NCBI RefSeq assembly: GCF_001507435.1
Contig: NZ_LMWH01000257.1
Coordinates: 1 to 47,957 of the forward strand
Origin: Streptomyces sp. NRRL F-5122
Lineage (GTDB): Bacteria > Actinomycetota > Actinomycetes > Streptomycetales > Streptomycetaceae
Direction: 5' to 3'
DNA: 47,957 nt
Shown here in pieces: positions 18,433-26,992 of this stretch. How positions within the stretch are numbered: position 1 is the first letter of the stretch; each line of letters starts with the position of its first letter. The notes under the pieces are model-generated. The model saw only the letters and a program-made list of their open reading frames with translations. It did not search any database and had not been told where the DNA came from. The translations under genes and the position numbers were made by a program.

Positions 18433-19590
18433 ATGAGCACCGAGAACCTCCCCAAGAGCCCTGAGCAGCCGCCTCGCAAGCCGCGTGTCGCCGTCGTCTT
18501 CGGCGGCCGCAGCTCCGAACACGGGATCTCCATGGTCACCGCCGGCGCCGTGCTGCGCGCCATCGACCGGACGAAGTACGACGTCCTGCCGATCGGCATC
18601 ACCCGGGACGGCCGTTGGGCGCTCACGGCCGACGAACCCGAGCGCATGGCGATCACCGACCGCCGTACGCCCACCGTCGAGGAGCTCGCCGAGTCACACG
18701 AGGGCGGCGTCGTGCTGCCCGTCGACCCCGCGAACCGCGAAGTCGTCTACAGCGAGCCCGGTTCGGTGCCCAAGGCGCTCGGCGAGATCGACGTCGTCTT
18801 CCCCGTGCTGCACGGCCCGTACGGCGAGGACGGCACCCTCCAGGGCCTGCTGGAGCTGTCCGGTGTCCCGTACGTGGGTTCGGGTGTGCTCGCCTCGGCC
18901 GTCGGCCAGGACAAGGAGTACATGAAGCGGGTGTTCACCTCCTTCGGGCTCAAGGTCGGTCCCTACGTGGTGATCCGGCCGCGCGAGTGGGAGCAGGACG
19001 AGCCGGCCGCCCGCAAGAAGATCGTCGACTTCGCCGGGGAGCACGGCTGGCCGCTGTTCGTGAAGCCCGCGCGCGCGGGCTCGTCGATCGGCATCACCAA
19101 GGTCGACGACATCGGGGGGCTGGACGAGGCGATCGCCGAGGCCCAGCGGCACGACCCGAAGATCCTTGTGGAGGCGGCCGTGCGCGGCCGTGAGATCGAG
19201 TGCGGTGTCCTCGAGTTCGAGGACGGCCCGCGTGCCTCGGTGCCGGCCGAGATCCCGCCGCCGCAGACGCACGCCTACTACGACTTCGAGGCGAAGTACA
19301 TCGACTCGACGCCCGGCATCGTCCCCGCGCCGCTGACCGACGAGCAGACCGCCGAGGTGCGGCGGCTCGCGGTGGAGGCCTTCGAGGCGGCCTCCTGCGA
19401 GGGCCTGGTCCGTGCGGACTTCTTCCTCGCCGAGGACGGGGAGTTCGTCATCAACGAGATCAACACGATGCCCGGTTTCACGCCGATCTCCATGTACCCG
19501 CAGATGTGGCAGGCGAGCGGCGTCGGTTACGAGGAACTGGTGGACCGGCTGATCCAGGCGGCCCTGCGCCGTACGACGGGTCTGCGCTAG
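18433..19590 (+). CDS. ddlA: D-alanine-D-alanine ligase
   Basis: 385 residues. The N-terminal VAVVFGGRSSEHGISMVTAG is the substrate-binding region. The ATP-grasp domain carries GWPLFVKPARAGSSIGITKV, the EIECGVLE strand, and the metal/D-Ala2 site NEINTMPGFTPISMYPQMW. It makes the D-Ala-D-Ala dipeptide of peptidoglycan. The Tyr in YDFEAKYID suits a Dala-Dala rather than Dala-Dlac ligase. Lies 59 bp after gpsA. Confidence 0.97.
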   Translation: MSTENLPKSPEQPPRKPRVAVVFGGRSSEHGISMVTAGAVLRAIDRTKYDVLPIGITRDGRWALTADEPERMAITDRRTPTVEELAESHEGGVVLPVDPANREVVYSEPGSVPKALGEIDVVFPVLHGPYGEDGTLQGLLELSGVPYVGSGVLASAVGQDKEYMKRVFTSFGLKVGPYVVIRPREWEQDEPAARKKIVDFAGEHGWPLFVKPARAGSSIGITKVDDIGGLDEAIAEAQRHDPKILVEAAVRGREIECGVLEFEDGPRASVPAEIPPPQTHAYYDFEAKYIDSTPGIVPAPLTDEQTAEVRRLAVEAFEAASCEGLVRADFFLAEDGEFVINEINTMPGFTPISMYPQMWQASGVGYEELVDRLIQAALRRTTGLR

Positions 19591-19606
19591 CCGGTCCGTG
19601 CGGCGC

Positions 19607-20089
19607 TCAGGAGGCGATCCCCTCGGGGATCGCCTTCTTGACTGCGGGCGCCAGATCGACGAGCGGCGCCACACCGTCGCCGGTGTGCGCCCTGGGCAGG
19701 CTGACCTCGACATACACCGCGCGCAATGTCGTGGTGAAGCGGAACGAGCCGTCGTCCAGCTTCTGCAGCAGCCAGCCGACGCCGTCCGCCTCCAGGCCGT
19801 CCGCCTCCGGGTCGTCCATCTCCGCGGGCCTCGCCACCCCGCAGCGCAGTATGATCGCCGGGCTTCCCCAGCCCGCCGTCAGCGCGGACCGGGGCTGGGG
19901 ATCGTTCCGGTCGAGGCCGTCCACCTTCCGCGGCAGCACCTTGTCCAGGTTCCGGCACAGCTTCGTGACCTTCGTGTTCGGACTGGGAACCGTGGCCGAA
20001 GGGGTGTCGTCGCTCGAGGAACAGCCCGCCGTCGCGATCAGCAGGGCGAGGGCGGGCAGACCTGGGAGCCGGTGACGGAAGAAGCGCAC
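19607..20089 (-). CDS. DUF3515 lipoprotein
   Basis: 160 residues. A signal peptide ending in lipobox LIATAGC (Cys about 23) indicates a lipoprotein anchored outside the membrane. The rest matches DUF3515 (LCRNLDKVLPRKVDGLDR, WGSPAIILRCGV, VGWLLQKLDDGSFRFTT). Function unknown, though the ddlA-DUF3515-thiL neighbourhood is conserved in actinobacteria. Convergent with ddlA. Confidence 0.88.
   Translation of the reverse strand: MRFFRHRLPGLPALALLIATAGCSSSDDTPSATVPSPNTKVTKLCRNLDKVLPRKVDGLDRNDPQPRSALTAGWGSPAIILRCGVARPAEMDDPEADGLEADGVGWLLQKLDDGSFRFTTTLRAVYVEVSLPRAHTGDGVAPLVDLAPAVKKAIPEGIAS
19612..19640 (+). terminator. Terminator after ddlA
   Basis: 11-bp stem (19612-19622 with 19625-19635) followed by TCTTG. 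It overlaps the 3' end of the convergent DUF3515 gene. Confidence 0.65.
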
Positions 20090-20109
20090 CGGCCAAGCGT
20101 AGACGGGGG

Positions 20110-20343
20110 CTACAGGTGCACCACCGGGCAGGTCAGGGTGCGGGTGATGCCGTCGACTTGTTGAACTTTCGCGACCACCATGCGGCCGAGTTCGTCGACG
20201 GTGTCGGCCTGGGCGCGCACGATGACGTCATAGGGACCCGTGACGTCCTCGGCCTGGATGACCCCAGGGATCTTGCTGATCGTCTCGGCGACGGTCGACG
20301 ACTTGCCGACCTCCGTCTGGATCAGGATGTACGCCTGTACCAC
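20110..20343 (-). CDS. Stand-alone Lrp/AsnC ligand-binding (RAM) domain protein
   Basis: 77 residues consisting only of the Lrp/AsnC effector domain (AYILIQTEVGKSSTVAETI, GPYDVIVRAQADTVDELGRM, GITRTLTCPVVHL) with no DNA-binding part. The GTG start at 20343 has GGAGG 5 bp upstream; the longer open frame to 20466 has no homology. Such SraA-type proteins form decamers that bind amino acids. They may modulate full-length Lrp proteins. Confidence 0.88.
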   Translation of the reverse strand: MVQAYILIQTEVGKSSTVAETISKIPGVIQAEDVTGPYDVIVRAQADTVDELGRMVVAKVQQVDGITRTLTCPVVHL

Positions 20344-20549
20344 GGAACCTCCAGGGCGGCCACGAGGATCATGTGGGGAGAAGGGACGCCACGGTATCGC
20401 GTCGCCGCTCGTCGCGGGGAGACCCGCGGGGGCTGTGGCGTGAGCGCCGGGGAACACCGGCGACACAAGTTGACGGTCGACTCGACCGTACCGAGGTCGA
20501 TGCAGGCACGCGACCGGGCGCGGCAGGGAACAGAAGGGGACGTACGACG

Positions 20550-21515
20550 ATGAAGGGCACCGTGGGCGAGCTCGGGGAGTTCGGGCTCATCAGGGAGCTC
20601 ACCTCCCGGCTCACCACCACCCCGGCGGTGCGGATCGGCCCCGGCGACGACGCCGCGGTGGTCGCCGCGCCGGACCGCAGGGTGGTGGCGAGCACCGACA
20701 TCCTCCTGGAGGGACGGCACTTCCGCCGCGACTGGTCGACGGCCTACGACGTCGGGCGCAAGGCGGCCGCGCAGAACCTCGCGGACATCGCCGCGATGGG
20801 CGCCGTGCCGACTGCGCTGCTGCTCGGTCTCGTGGTGCCCGCGGACCTCCCCGTCACCTGGCCCACCGAACTCATGGACGGACTGCGCGACGAGTGCCAG
20901 GTGGCGGGTGCGGCCGTGGTCGGCGGCGATGTCGTCCGCGGGGACACGATCATGATCTCGATCACCGCGCTCGGTGATCTGCGCAACCACGAGCCGGTGA
21001 CCCGCGCGGGCGCCCAGCCCGGCGACGTGGTCGCGGTGACCGGGTGGCTGGGCTGGTCCGCGGCAGGGCATGCGGTGCTCTCCCGCGGCTTCCGCTCGCC
21101 GCGCGCGTTCGTCGAGGCGCACCGCCGCCCAGAACCGCCGTACCACGCGGGCCCCGCCGCAGCGGGGCTCGGCGCGACCGCGATGTGCGACGTCAGCGAC
21201 GGGCTGATCGCCGACCTCGGGCACATCGCGGAGGCGAGCAAGGTGCGTATCGACATCCGCTCCGGAACCATCGACATCCCCTCCCAGATGAACGACATCG
21301 GGCAGGCCGTCGGCGTCGACCCCATCCAGTGGGTGCTCACCGGCGGTGAGGACCACGCGATCGTGGCGACCTTCCCGCGGGACGTGAAGCTGCCCGCGCG
21401 CTGGAAGGTGATCGGCGAGGTGCTCAATCCCTCGGCCCTGCCCCAGGTGACGGTGGACGGGGCGCCGTGGACCAGCAAGGGCGGCTGGGACCACTTCGGG
21501 GACATCGAGGCGTAG
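20550..21515 (+). CDS. thiL: Thiamine-monophosphate kinase
   Basis: 321 residues. Motifs: ELGEFGLIRELTSRL near the start, IGPGDDAAVV at about 29-38, STDILLEGRHF, GGDVVRGD and the C-terminal TGGEDHAIVATFP. It phosphorylates thiamine phosphate to thiamine diphosphate. The ATG has GAAGGGG upstream. The same frame opens earlier (20373) without homology. Confidence 0.95.
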   Translation: MKGTVGELGEFGLIRELTSRLTTTPAVRIGPGDDAAVVAAPDRRVVASTDILLEGRHFRRDWSTAYDVGRKAAAQNLADIAAMGAVPTALLLGLVVPADLPVTWPTELMDGLRDECQVAGAAVVGGDVVRGDTIMISITALGDLRNHEPVTRAGAQPGDVVAVTGWLGWSAAGHAVLSRGFRSPRAFVEAHRRPEPPYHAGPAAAGLGATAMCDVSDGLIADLGHIAEASKVRIDIRSGTIDIPSQMNDIGQAVGVDPIQWVLTGGEDHAIVATFPRDVKLPARWKVIGEVLNPSALPQVTVDGAPWTSKGGWDHFGDIEA

Positions 21516-21542
21516 CGCAGGCGCGCGGGAGCGCCACGTCGC

Positions 21543-21584
21543 CCGTCGGGGTTCCGGCCGCCCCGTAGGCCGGAACCCCGACGG
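21543..21584 (+). terminator. Terminator after thiL
   Basis: Perfect 17-bp stem (arms 21543-21559 and 21568-21584), 8-nt loop, 27 bp after the stop codon. Confidence 0.88.
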
Positions 21585-21690
21585 TGCGGGCGGTCGGCTG
21601 GATGTCCGTGGGCCTCTTTCCGGGGCGCCGAAAGGCGGAGACGGCGGAGTGTACGCGTCGAGCGACAGAGGGTGACCATGTGCGCGCGGC

Positions 21691-21719
21691 AAAAAGCCGG
21701 CCCACTCGGTGGACCGGCT
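21691..21719 (-). terminator. Terminator after rpmB
   Basis: Read on the minus strand: stem AGCCGG/CCGGCT with inner CCAC/GTGG pairs (21695-21719) followed by TTTTT. A rho-independent terminator about 110 bp downstream of the rpmB stop. Confidence 0.82.
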
Positions 21720-21831
21720 CCGTGCAGCGAACCAGCGGTGGCCGCGCGCTACAGGTCCCCCTGCTCCTGGAGTCCCCCCACTTCGGCCGGAGCCGGGAGT
21801 GGGGAGAAGCCGAGAGTCCGGGGGGTCGGCG

Positions 21832-22017
21832 TCAGCGCGAGACCTTGCCGGCCTTGATGCACGAGGTGCAAGCGTTCACGCGCTTCGGCGTCCCGCCCAC
21901 CACGGTACGCACGCGCTGGATGTTCGGGTTCCAGCGACGGGGCGTACGGCGGTGTGAGTGCGAGATGTTGTTGCCGAAGCCCGGCCCCTTGCCGCAGACG
22001 TCGCAGTTGGCAGCCAC
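21832..22017 (-). CDS. rpmB: 50S ribosomal protein L28
   Basis: 61 residues. Zinc-ribbon cysteines Cys5/Cys8 (CDVC) and Cys50/Cys53 (CTSC) mark it as the zinc-containing (C+) form. [18 protein letters not shown] is the L28 core. The leader upstream carries a 20-bp perfect palindrome (22053-22072). Confidence 0.96.
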   Translation of the reverse strand: MAANCDVCGKGPGFGNNISHSHRRTPRRWNPNIQRVRTVVGGTPKRVNACTSCIKAGKVSR

Positions 22018-22319
22018 GGGTCACTCCAAAGACTTCAGATGCACTTACGGTTGATCCCGGCATGCCGGGATCGAGATCGTACGATCTGAGTGGCGCTGCC
22101 AGGGGAAAGCCCGATCTGGATCGGGCAACCGGAGCAGCATACAACGGCTGCACCCGTACAACGAAACTACCATGGCCGCCCCGGGGAACGACGGGCTCGC
22201 GGACCCCCGCCCCAGGAGGCCGCGAGGCCCGGTGCAGGCAGTCCGTGCGGCCCTCTTCCGGCCACGGCCCCCTCTGGGTCTACGCTGCGTCCCACGTCCA
22301 GCAGCTCAAGGAGGCGCAG
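22018..22319. promoter_or_regulatory. Palindrome-rich intergenic region between rpmB and the DAK2 gene
   Basis: 302 bp between divergent genes with three dyads in a row: a perfect 20-bp palindrome (22053-22072), a perfect 14-bp palindrome AGATCGTACGATCT (22074-22087), and GCCCGATC-TG-GATCGGGC (22109-22126). A weaker GCAGC/GCTGC dyad lies at 22133-22150. All three main dyads contain GATC. They could be operators or, for the first, a leader hairpin in the rpmB mRNA. Confidence 0.6.
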
Positions 22320-24002
22320 GTGGCGCAGGTTCCGCAGCCATTGGATGCTCTCGCGGTGCGCACCTGGTGCGGTCTCGCGCTCCAGGAGCTGGGGCGGGCC
22401 CGCGAGGAGATCGACGCGATCAACGTCTATCCCGTGGCCGACGGGGACACCGGCACCAACCTCTATCTGACCGTGGAATCCGCCGCGGCCGCCGTCGAGG
22501 CCGTCTTCGCCGGGTACGAGGAGGCGGGCGGCGATCAGCGCCCGAAGCTCGCCGACGCGGTGCGGGCCATGGCGCACGGCGCGCTCATCGGGGCCCGCGG
22601 CAACTCCGGGACGATCCTGGCGCAGCTGCTGCGCGGCATGGCACAGGTGCTCGCCGCCGACGGGGAGACCGCACACACCGACGCGCAGGGGCTGCGGCTC
22701 GCGCTCCGGCGTGCGGCCGACTCCGCACGGGACGCCGTCGCCCACCCCGTGGAGGGCACGGTCCTGACCGTCGCCTCGGCCGCCGCGGACGCGGTCACCG
22801 GCGTGGAGGACGACTGCGGCGGCGTCGCCCGGGCCGCGTACGAGGGGGCGCGGGCGGCTCTCGCGGCGACCCCCGGGCAACTCGCGGTCCTGGAGCGCGC
22901 AGGTGTGGTCGACGCGGGCGGCCGGGGGCTCGTGGCGGTGCTCGCCGCGCTGGTGGAGACGTTCACGGGCGAGGCGCCGCGGGTTCCGGAGGGCGCGGGC
23001 CGCGTCGTCGCCCCGCGCCCGGACGACGACGTGCGGGGCGTCACCCGGGAGTGCGCCGATCCCCCCGCTGAGGAGGGCGGGCCCGCCTACGAGGTGATCT
23101 ACCTCCTGGAAGCCGGGGACGCGGCCGTGGCACGGCTGCGGCAGCGGCTCGACACTTTGGGGAACTCCCTCGTCGTGGTCGGTGGCGACGGGCTGTGGAA
23201 CGTCCATGTGCATGTGGACGACGCGGGCGCCGCCGTGGAGGCGGGCATCGAGGCAGGACGCCCGCACCGGATCAGGATCACGCACTTCGCGGCCGGGGAC
23301 GTGCACACCACGGGCGCCGGGCGGCCGCCGCGCGAGCCTGTGCAGCGCGCGGTGGTGGCCGTCGTGCCGGGCGAGGGCCTGGCCGCGCTGTACCAGGAGG
23401 CCGGTGCGACGACCGTGCTCGCCCGGGCCGGGGAACCGCCCGCGAGCGGGGAACTGGTGGAGGGAGTACGGCGGGCGCACGCACGCGAGGTGGTGCTGCT
23501 GCCGAACGACTCGGACCTGCGCCACACCGCGGCCGCCGCGGCCGAACAGGTGCGCACCGAAGGCGTCCGCGTGGCCCTGATCCCGACCCGGTCCGCGGTG
23601 CAGGGCATAGCGGCGCTCGCCGTGCACGAGCCGGAGCGGCGCTTCGACGAGGACGTCGTCGCGATGACCTCGGCGGCGGGGGCCACCCGGTACGCCGAAG
23701 TGACCATGGCGGAACGGCAGTCGTGGACGACGGCCGGCATCTGTCAGGCCGGGGACGTCCTCGGCCTGATCGACGGCGATGTGGCCGTCATCGGCTCGGA
23801 CGTGACGGCCGCGGCGGAGACCGTTCTCGACCGCATGCTCGCGGCGGGCGGCGAACTGGTCACCCTGGTCCTCGGCGACGACGCCCCGGAGTCGATCGCG
23901 GCGCGTCTGGAGTCCCGGGTGCGCGAGTCGTACCTCGCGGTCGACACGGTGGTGTACCAGGGCGGCCGCCAGGGGTCGCTGCTGCTGATCGGCGTGGAGT
24001 AG
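22320..24002 (+). CDS. DAK2/DegV-type domain protein (FakA-like, YloV family)
   Basis: 560 residues from the GTG at 22320, which has AAGGAGG 6 bp upstream. The N-terminal DAK2 kinase-type domain (about 10-210) has NVYPVADGDTGTNL and GARGNSGTILAQLLRG, the nucleotide/Mg-binding loops. The middle and C-terminal parts match the YloV/FakA layout (VVVGGDGLWNVHVHVDDAG, then LPNDSDLRHTAA and LVTLVLGDDAPES). In Firmicutes FakA phosphorylates fatty acids held by FakB. Whether this protein does so here is unproven. In many bacteria it precedes recG; here two genes intervene. Confidence 0.85.
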   Translation: MAQVPQPLDALAVRTWCGLALQELGRAREEIDAINVYPVADGDTGTNLYLTVESAAAAVEAVFAGYEEAGGDQRPKLADAVRAMAHGALIGARGNSGTILAQLLRGMAQVLAADGETAHTDAQGLRLALRRAADSARDAVAHPVEGTVLTVASAAADAVTGVEDDCGGVARAAYEGARAALAATPGQLAVLERAGVVDAGGRGLVAVLAALVETFTGEAPRVPEGAGRVVAPRPDDDVRGVTRECADPPAEEGGPAYEVIYLLEAGDAAVARLRQRLDTLGNSLVVVGGDGLWNVHVHVDDAGAAVEAGIEAGRPHRIRITHFAAGDVHTTGAGRPPREPVQRAVVAVVPGEGLAALYQEAGATTVLARAGEPPASGELVEGVRRAHAREVVLLPNDSDLRHTAAAAAEQVRTEGVRVALIPTRSAVQGIAALAVHEPERRFDEDVVAMTSAAGATRYAEVTMAERQSWTTAGICQAGDVLGLIDGDVAVIGSDVTAAAETVLDRMLAAGGELVTLVLGDDAPESIAARLESRVRESYLAVDTVVYQGGRQGSLLLIGVE

Positions 24003-24054
24003 CCCGAGCCCGTCCGCCCCCGGAACCGGGGGAGCCGGGTTCCCGGCCGGGTGA

Positions 24055-24090
24055 CGCCGGGCGCCCGCCCGTAGCAGCGGGCGCCCGGCG
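24055..24090. terminator. Bidirectional terminator between convergent genes
   Basis: Perfect 14-bp GC-rich stem (24055-24068 with 24077-24090), 8-nt loop, in the 92-bp gap between the DAK2 gene and the convergent TPR gene. Confidence 0.8.
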
Positions 24091-24094
24091 CACC

Positions 24095-26992
24095 TCATCG
24101 CTTGCGGTGCTCCTCCATGAGCTCGAGCATCCGCTCGGCCTCCGCCCGCCGTGCCCGGGCGGTCTCCTCGCCGTCGGCACTCCCGTACGCCGACAGCACC
24201 GCGCGCGCGCGTGCCGACGCCGCGTCGGGGCGGCCGAGGTCGGCCTCCAGCCAGCCCGCGGCCAACTCCGCGCCGGTACGGGCGTCGAGGGTGTCTGCGC
24301 CCAGGGACGTGAAGGTCGCGATCGCCTCCGTGAAGTGCGCCAGCGCCTCCGCGAAGGCCGCAGCCACCGCCTCCTCGCCGGCACCGTCACCGACCGACCG
24401 GGCGATCAGCTCGCCGAACTGGCGCTGCGAATGACCGAGTTCGCCGGTCAGACGGTCACGCGCCCCGGTGTCCTCGGCGGCGCGGGCCGCAGTGGCGCAC
24501 TCCTGTGCCGCCTGCGCCATCAGCTCCCGTGCCGTGTCGAGGTCGGCCTCCCCCTCGGCGGCGAGCCACGCGCGGGCCCGCAGACCGCGCACCAGGCCGT
24601 GCGTGTTGCCCAGTTCGCGCCACAGGTCGACGGCGCGGGCGTACGCCCGGTCCGCCTCCGCGGGCAGCCCGGCCCGCCCGAGCGCCTCGGCGGCCAGGTG
24701 GGCCAGCATCGCGTGGTCCCGCTGCTCCGGCCAGTGCCGGGCGATCTCCGCGGCCCGAAGCCACTGCTCGGCCCCCGCGCGGTGCTCGCCCAACTCGGTG
24801 AGGCAGTCGCCGAGCCACCACTGCGTCTGCACGATCGCCCCGTCGCCGTGGGTCTCGGCGGTCAGATCGGGCAGCGCCGACTCCAGCACCTCGGCGGCCT
24901 CCGCGAAGCGCCCCTGGCGGAGCAGGAATCCGCCCAGCAGATGGCGTGCCCACGCGCCCAGCGTCGAGGCCTCACCCGCCTCGTCCGCCCAGTGCGCCGC
25001 CTCCAGGGCGTGCTCGGCGGCCTCCGCGAACCCGCCGGACGTCCCGACCGCCTCCGCCAGTTCCAGATGGAGCCGGGCCTGCGCGACGGACTCCAGAACG
25101 CCCTGCCCGTGCTCGAGCGCCGCGCGGGCCGCTTCCTGCGCCGTCTGCGCGTCGCCGAGCTGCCGGGCTGTCCGGGACAACCGCACCTCGTGGTCCACCG
25201 CGAACCAGGGCAGGCCCGCCGCCACGTACTCCCCGGCCGCCTGCGCCAGCAGCCGGGCACCGCTCTCGGCGTCACCGGCGTGCACCGCCAGCTCCCCGAG
25301 CATGGCCTTCGCCTCGGCGGCCCGGGACGCGAGGCGTACCTGCGCGGTGTGCGGTCCGGCGAACGCCAGCAGCTCCCGCGCCGCCTCCTCGGCGGCCGAC
25401 ACGGAGCCTTCGTCCTCGCGCAAGCGGTGCATCAGGACGCGGGCGCGCCCCACGAGCACGGACGCCGTCTGCCGTACGCCCGTGCCGCCCGCCTCGTGGA
25501 GGGCGAGCGCCTGCTCGCGCAGTTGGCCGATCGTCTCCAGTGCCTCGTCGGCGTGACCCGTCAGGGCGCGGACGTACGCCGCGCGCGTGCGTGCCGCCAG
25601 TGCCTCACCGGGGTCGCCGGCCTCGGCGAACAGCTCGGCCGCCCGGTCGAACGACTCGGCGCCGTCCGGACCCATGCTCATCGCCTCGTGGTCGACGAGG
25701 TCCGCGCGGTCCCGGGCGTCGAGCTCCCGGCCCTCCGCTGCCCGTGCCACCTCCGCCCATGCGTCCATGGCGTCCGGGTGCAGTGCCTCCGACAGGCGCC
25801 GGGCCTCGGCGAGCAGATCCGGAAGGTCCCGCTCCCGGTCCGGGGCGGCCGGTGGCCGGGCCTGCACGGGCGCCGGACGGGCCGCGCGCACACCCAGCGG
25901 CAGCCGTTCCACCAGCGGGCGCCGGTCCATCCGCTCCCGGGTGCGTCCTGTGACATAGGACGTCCCGTTGCGTGCGTCGAAGCGGCCGGCGAGCGCCAGC
26001 GCCTCCCCGCGCGCGTGGGCCGCGAGATGCCTCGCGGTCCACTCCCGGCCAGCGGGGCCCGGCACCGCCTGGTCGCCGAACCCGCGTTCGACCAGCCGGT
26101 CCATCAGCAGGGCCGTCACGGCCATGAAGTCCAGCCTGCTGCGCGGCTCCCCGGAGTCCGTGAAGTACGCGGGCCGCTCGGCGAGCAGTTCCAGGCCGCG
26201 CGCCTCATTGCCGCTCAGCGCGCAGAACTCCACGTGGTCCGCGTAGGCGCTGCGCATGCTCTCCATGGCCCGCACGAGCCGGAAGCCGCGCAGGTGGTGC
26301 GCCCGGGCTTCGTCCAGGAGGCCCAGCCGCAGCAGCGGAACCAGGGAGGAGGCCAGCACGGCGTGCGGTTCGTGGGCGCAGACGTGCTCGCCCTCCAGGA
26401 CCGGCCGCCACAGACGCAGCGCCTGCTCGTCGTCGCCCTTGTGGGCCTGCCACCACCCCTGGTCGTGCAGTTCGCACGCGTGGCAGTCGGCCATGTCGTC
26501 GCGGTCGGCCGCCAGCCAGGCCCGGTACGCCCGATCGGCGCGCTCAGTGTCCCCGACGTGCGCGGCGATGTTGAACTCCGCGCTGCGCACTGCACGCTCG
26601 GAGTGCCCGGCCAGCCGGTAGCGGTGCTCCATCTCGCCGAGCCACTTCTCCATGGAGGCGAGCGGGATGTGCGGCTGACCGAGCATGCCCGCCGACATCC
26701 ACTTGAAGACCCAGTGCAGCGTGTGGGTCTCGTACGCGTCGAAGTCCTCCGGGCGCTCGTCCCACATGCGCAGCAGACGCGCGAACGGGACGAACATCTT
26801 GTCCTTCTCGGAGCTGTAGTTGTAGACCTTCAGCTGGTGTCCGAGCGCCTCGATCACGGCCAGCGGGATGTTCAGCTTCTCCGCCTCCACGAGCAGTTGC
26901 TCGGCGCGCGCGTTGCGCGCCGGGCCCTCCGGCTGCTCGTAGTTGTCCGCCATCGCCTGGCGCAGCGAGTCGAAATCCATGACCTGGCTCAT
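24095..26992 (-). CDS. Large TPR-repeat protein coupled to an HSP90-family gene
   Basis: 965 residues beginning MSQVMDFDSLRQAM. Almost wholly helical, with tetratricopeptide-like repeats throughout (such as GRFAEAAEVLESALPDL, GEHRAGAEQWLRAAEIA, GLPAEADRAYARAVDLW). No membrane helix, signal peptide or enzymatic motif is visible. The start codon overlaps the HSP90 stop (ATGA), so the pair is translated together. The frame opens much further upstream but that part lies antisense to the HSP90 protein's own frame and is not coding. A co-chaperone or client-adaptor role is my inference from the pairing. Confidence 0.85.
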   Translation of the reverse strand: MSQVMDFDSLRQAMADNYEQPEGPARNARAEQLLVEAEKLNIPLAVIEALGHQLKVYNYSSEKDKMFVPFARLLRMWDERPEDFDAYETHTLHWVFKWMSAGMLGQPHIPLASMEKWLGEMEHRYRLAGHSERAVRSAEFNIAAHVGDTERADRAYRAWLAADRDDMADCHACELHDQGWWQAHKGDDEQALRLWRPVLEGEHVCAHEPHAVLASSLVPLLRLGLLDEARAHHLRGFRLVRAMESMRSAYADHVEFCALSGNEARGLELLAERPAYFTDSGEPRSRLDFMAVTALLMDRLVERGFGDQAVPGPAGREWTARHLAAHARGEALALAGRFDARNGTSYVTGRTRERMDRRPLVERLPLGVRAARPAPVQARPPAAPDRERDLPDLLAEARRLSEALHPDAMDAWAEVARAAEGRELDARDRADLVDHEAMSMGPDGAESFDRAAELFAEAGDPGEALAARTRAAYVRALTGHADEALETIGQLREQALALHEAGGTGVRQTASVLVGRARVLMHRLREDEGSVSAAEEAARELLAFAGPHTAQVRLASRAAEAKAMLGELAVHAGDAESGARLLAQAAGEYVAAGLPWFAVDHEVRLSRTARQLGDAQTAQEAARAALEHGQGVLESVAQARLHLELAEAVGTSGGFAEAAEHALEAAHWADEAGEASTLGAWARHLLGGFLLRQGRFAEAAEVLESALPDLTAETHGDGAIVQTQWWLGDCLTELGEHRAGAEQWLRAAEIARHWPEQRDHAMLAHLAAEALGRAGLPAEADRAYARAVDLWRELGNTHGLVRGLRARAWLAAEGEADLDTARELMAQAAQECATAARAAEDTGARDRLTGELGHSQRQFGELIARSVGDGAGEEAVAAAFAEALAHFTEAIATFTSLGADTLDARTGAELAAGWLEADLGRPDAASARARAVLSAYGSADGEETARARRAEAERMLELMEEHRKR

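Larger units (their letters stand above)
21516..21831. other. Intergenic region between convergent thiL and rpmB
   Basis: 316 bp without a supported gene. It holds the thiL terminator (21543-21584) and, on the other strand, the rpmB terminator (21691-21719). Open frames across it lack homology and are by-products of the GC content. Confidence 0.6.
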
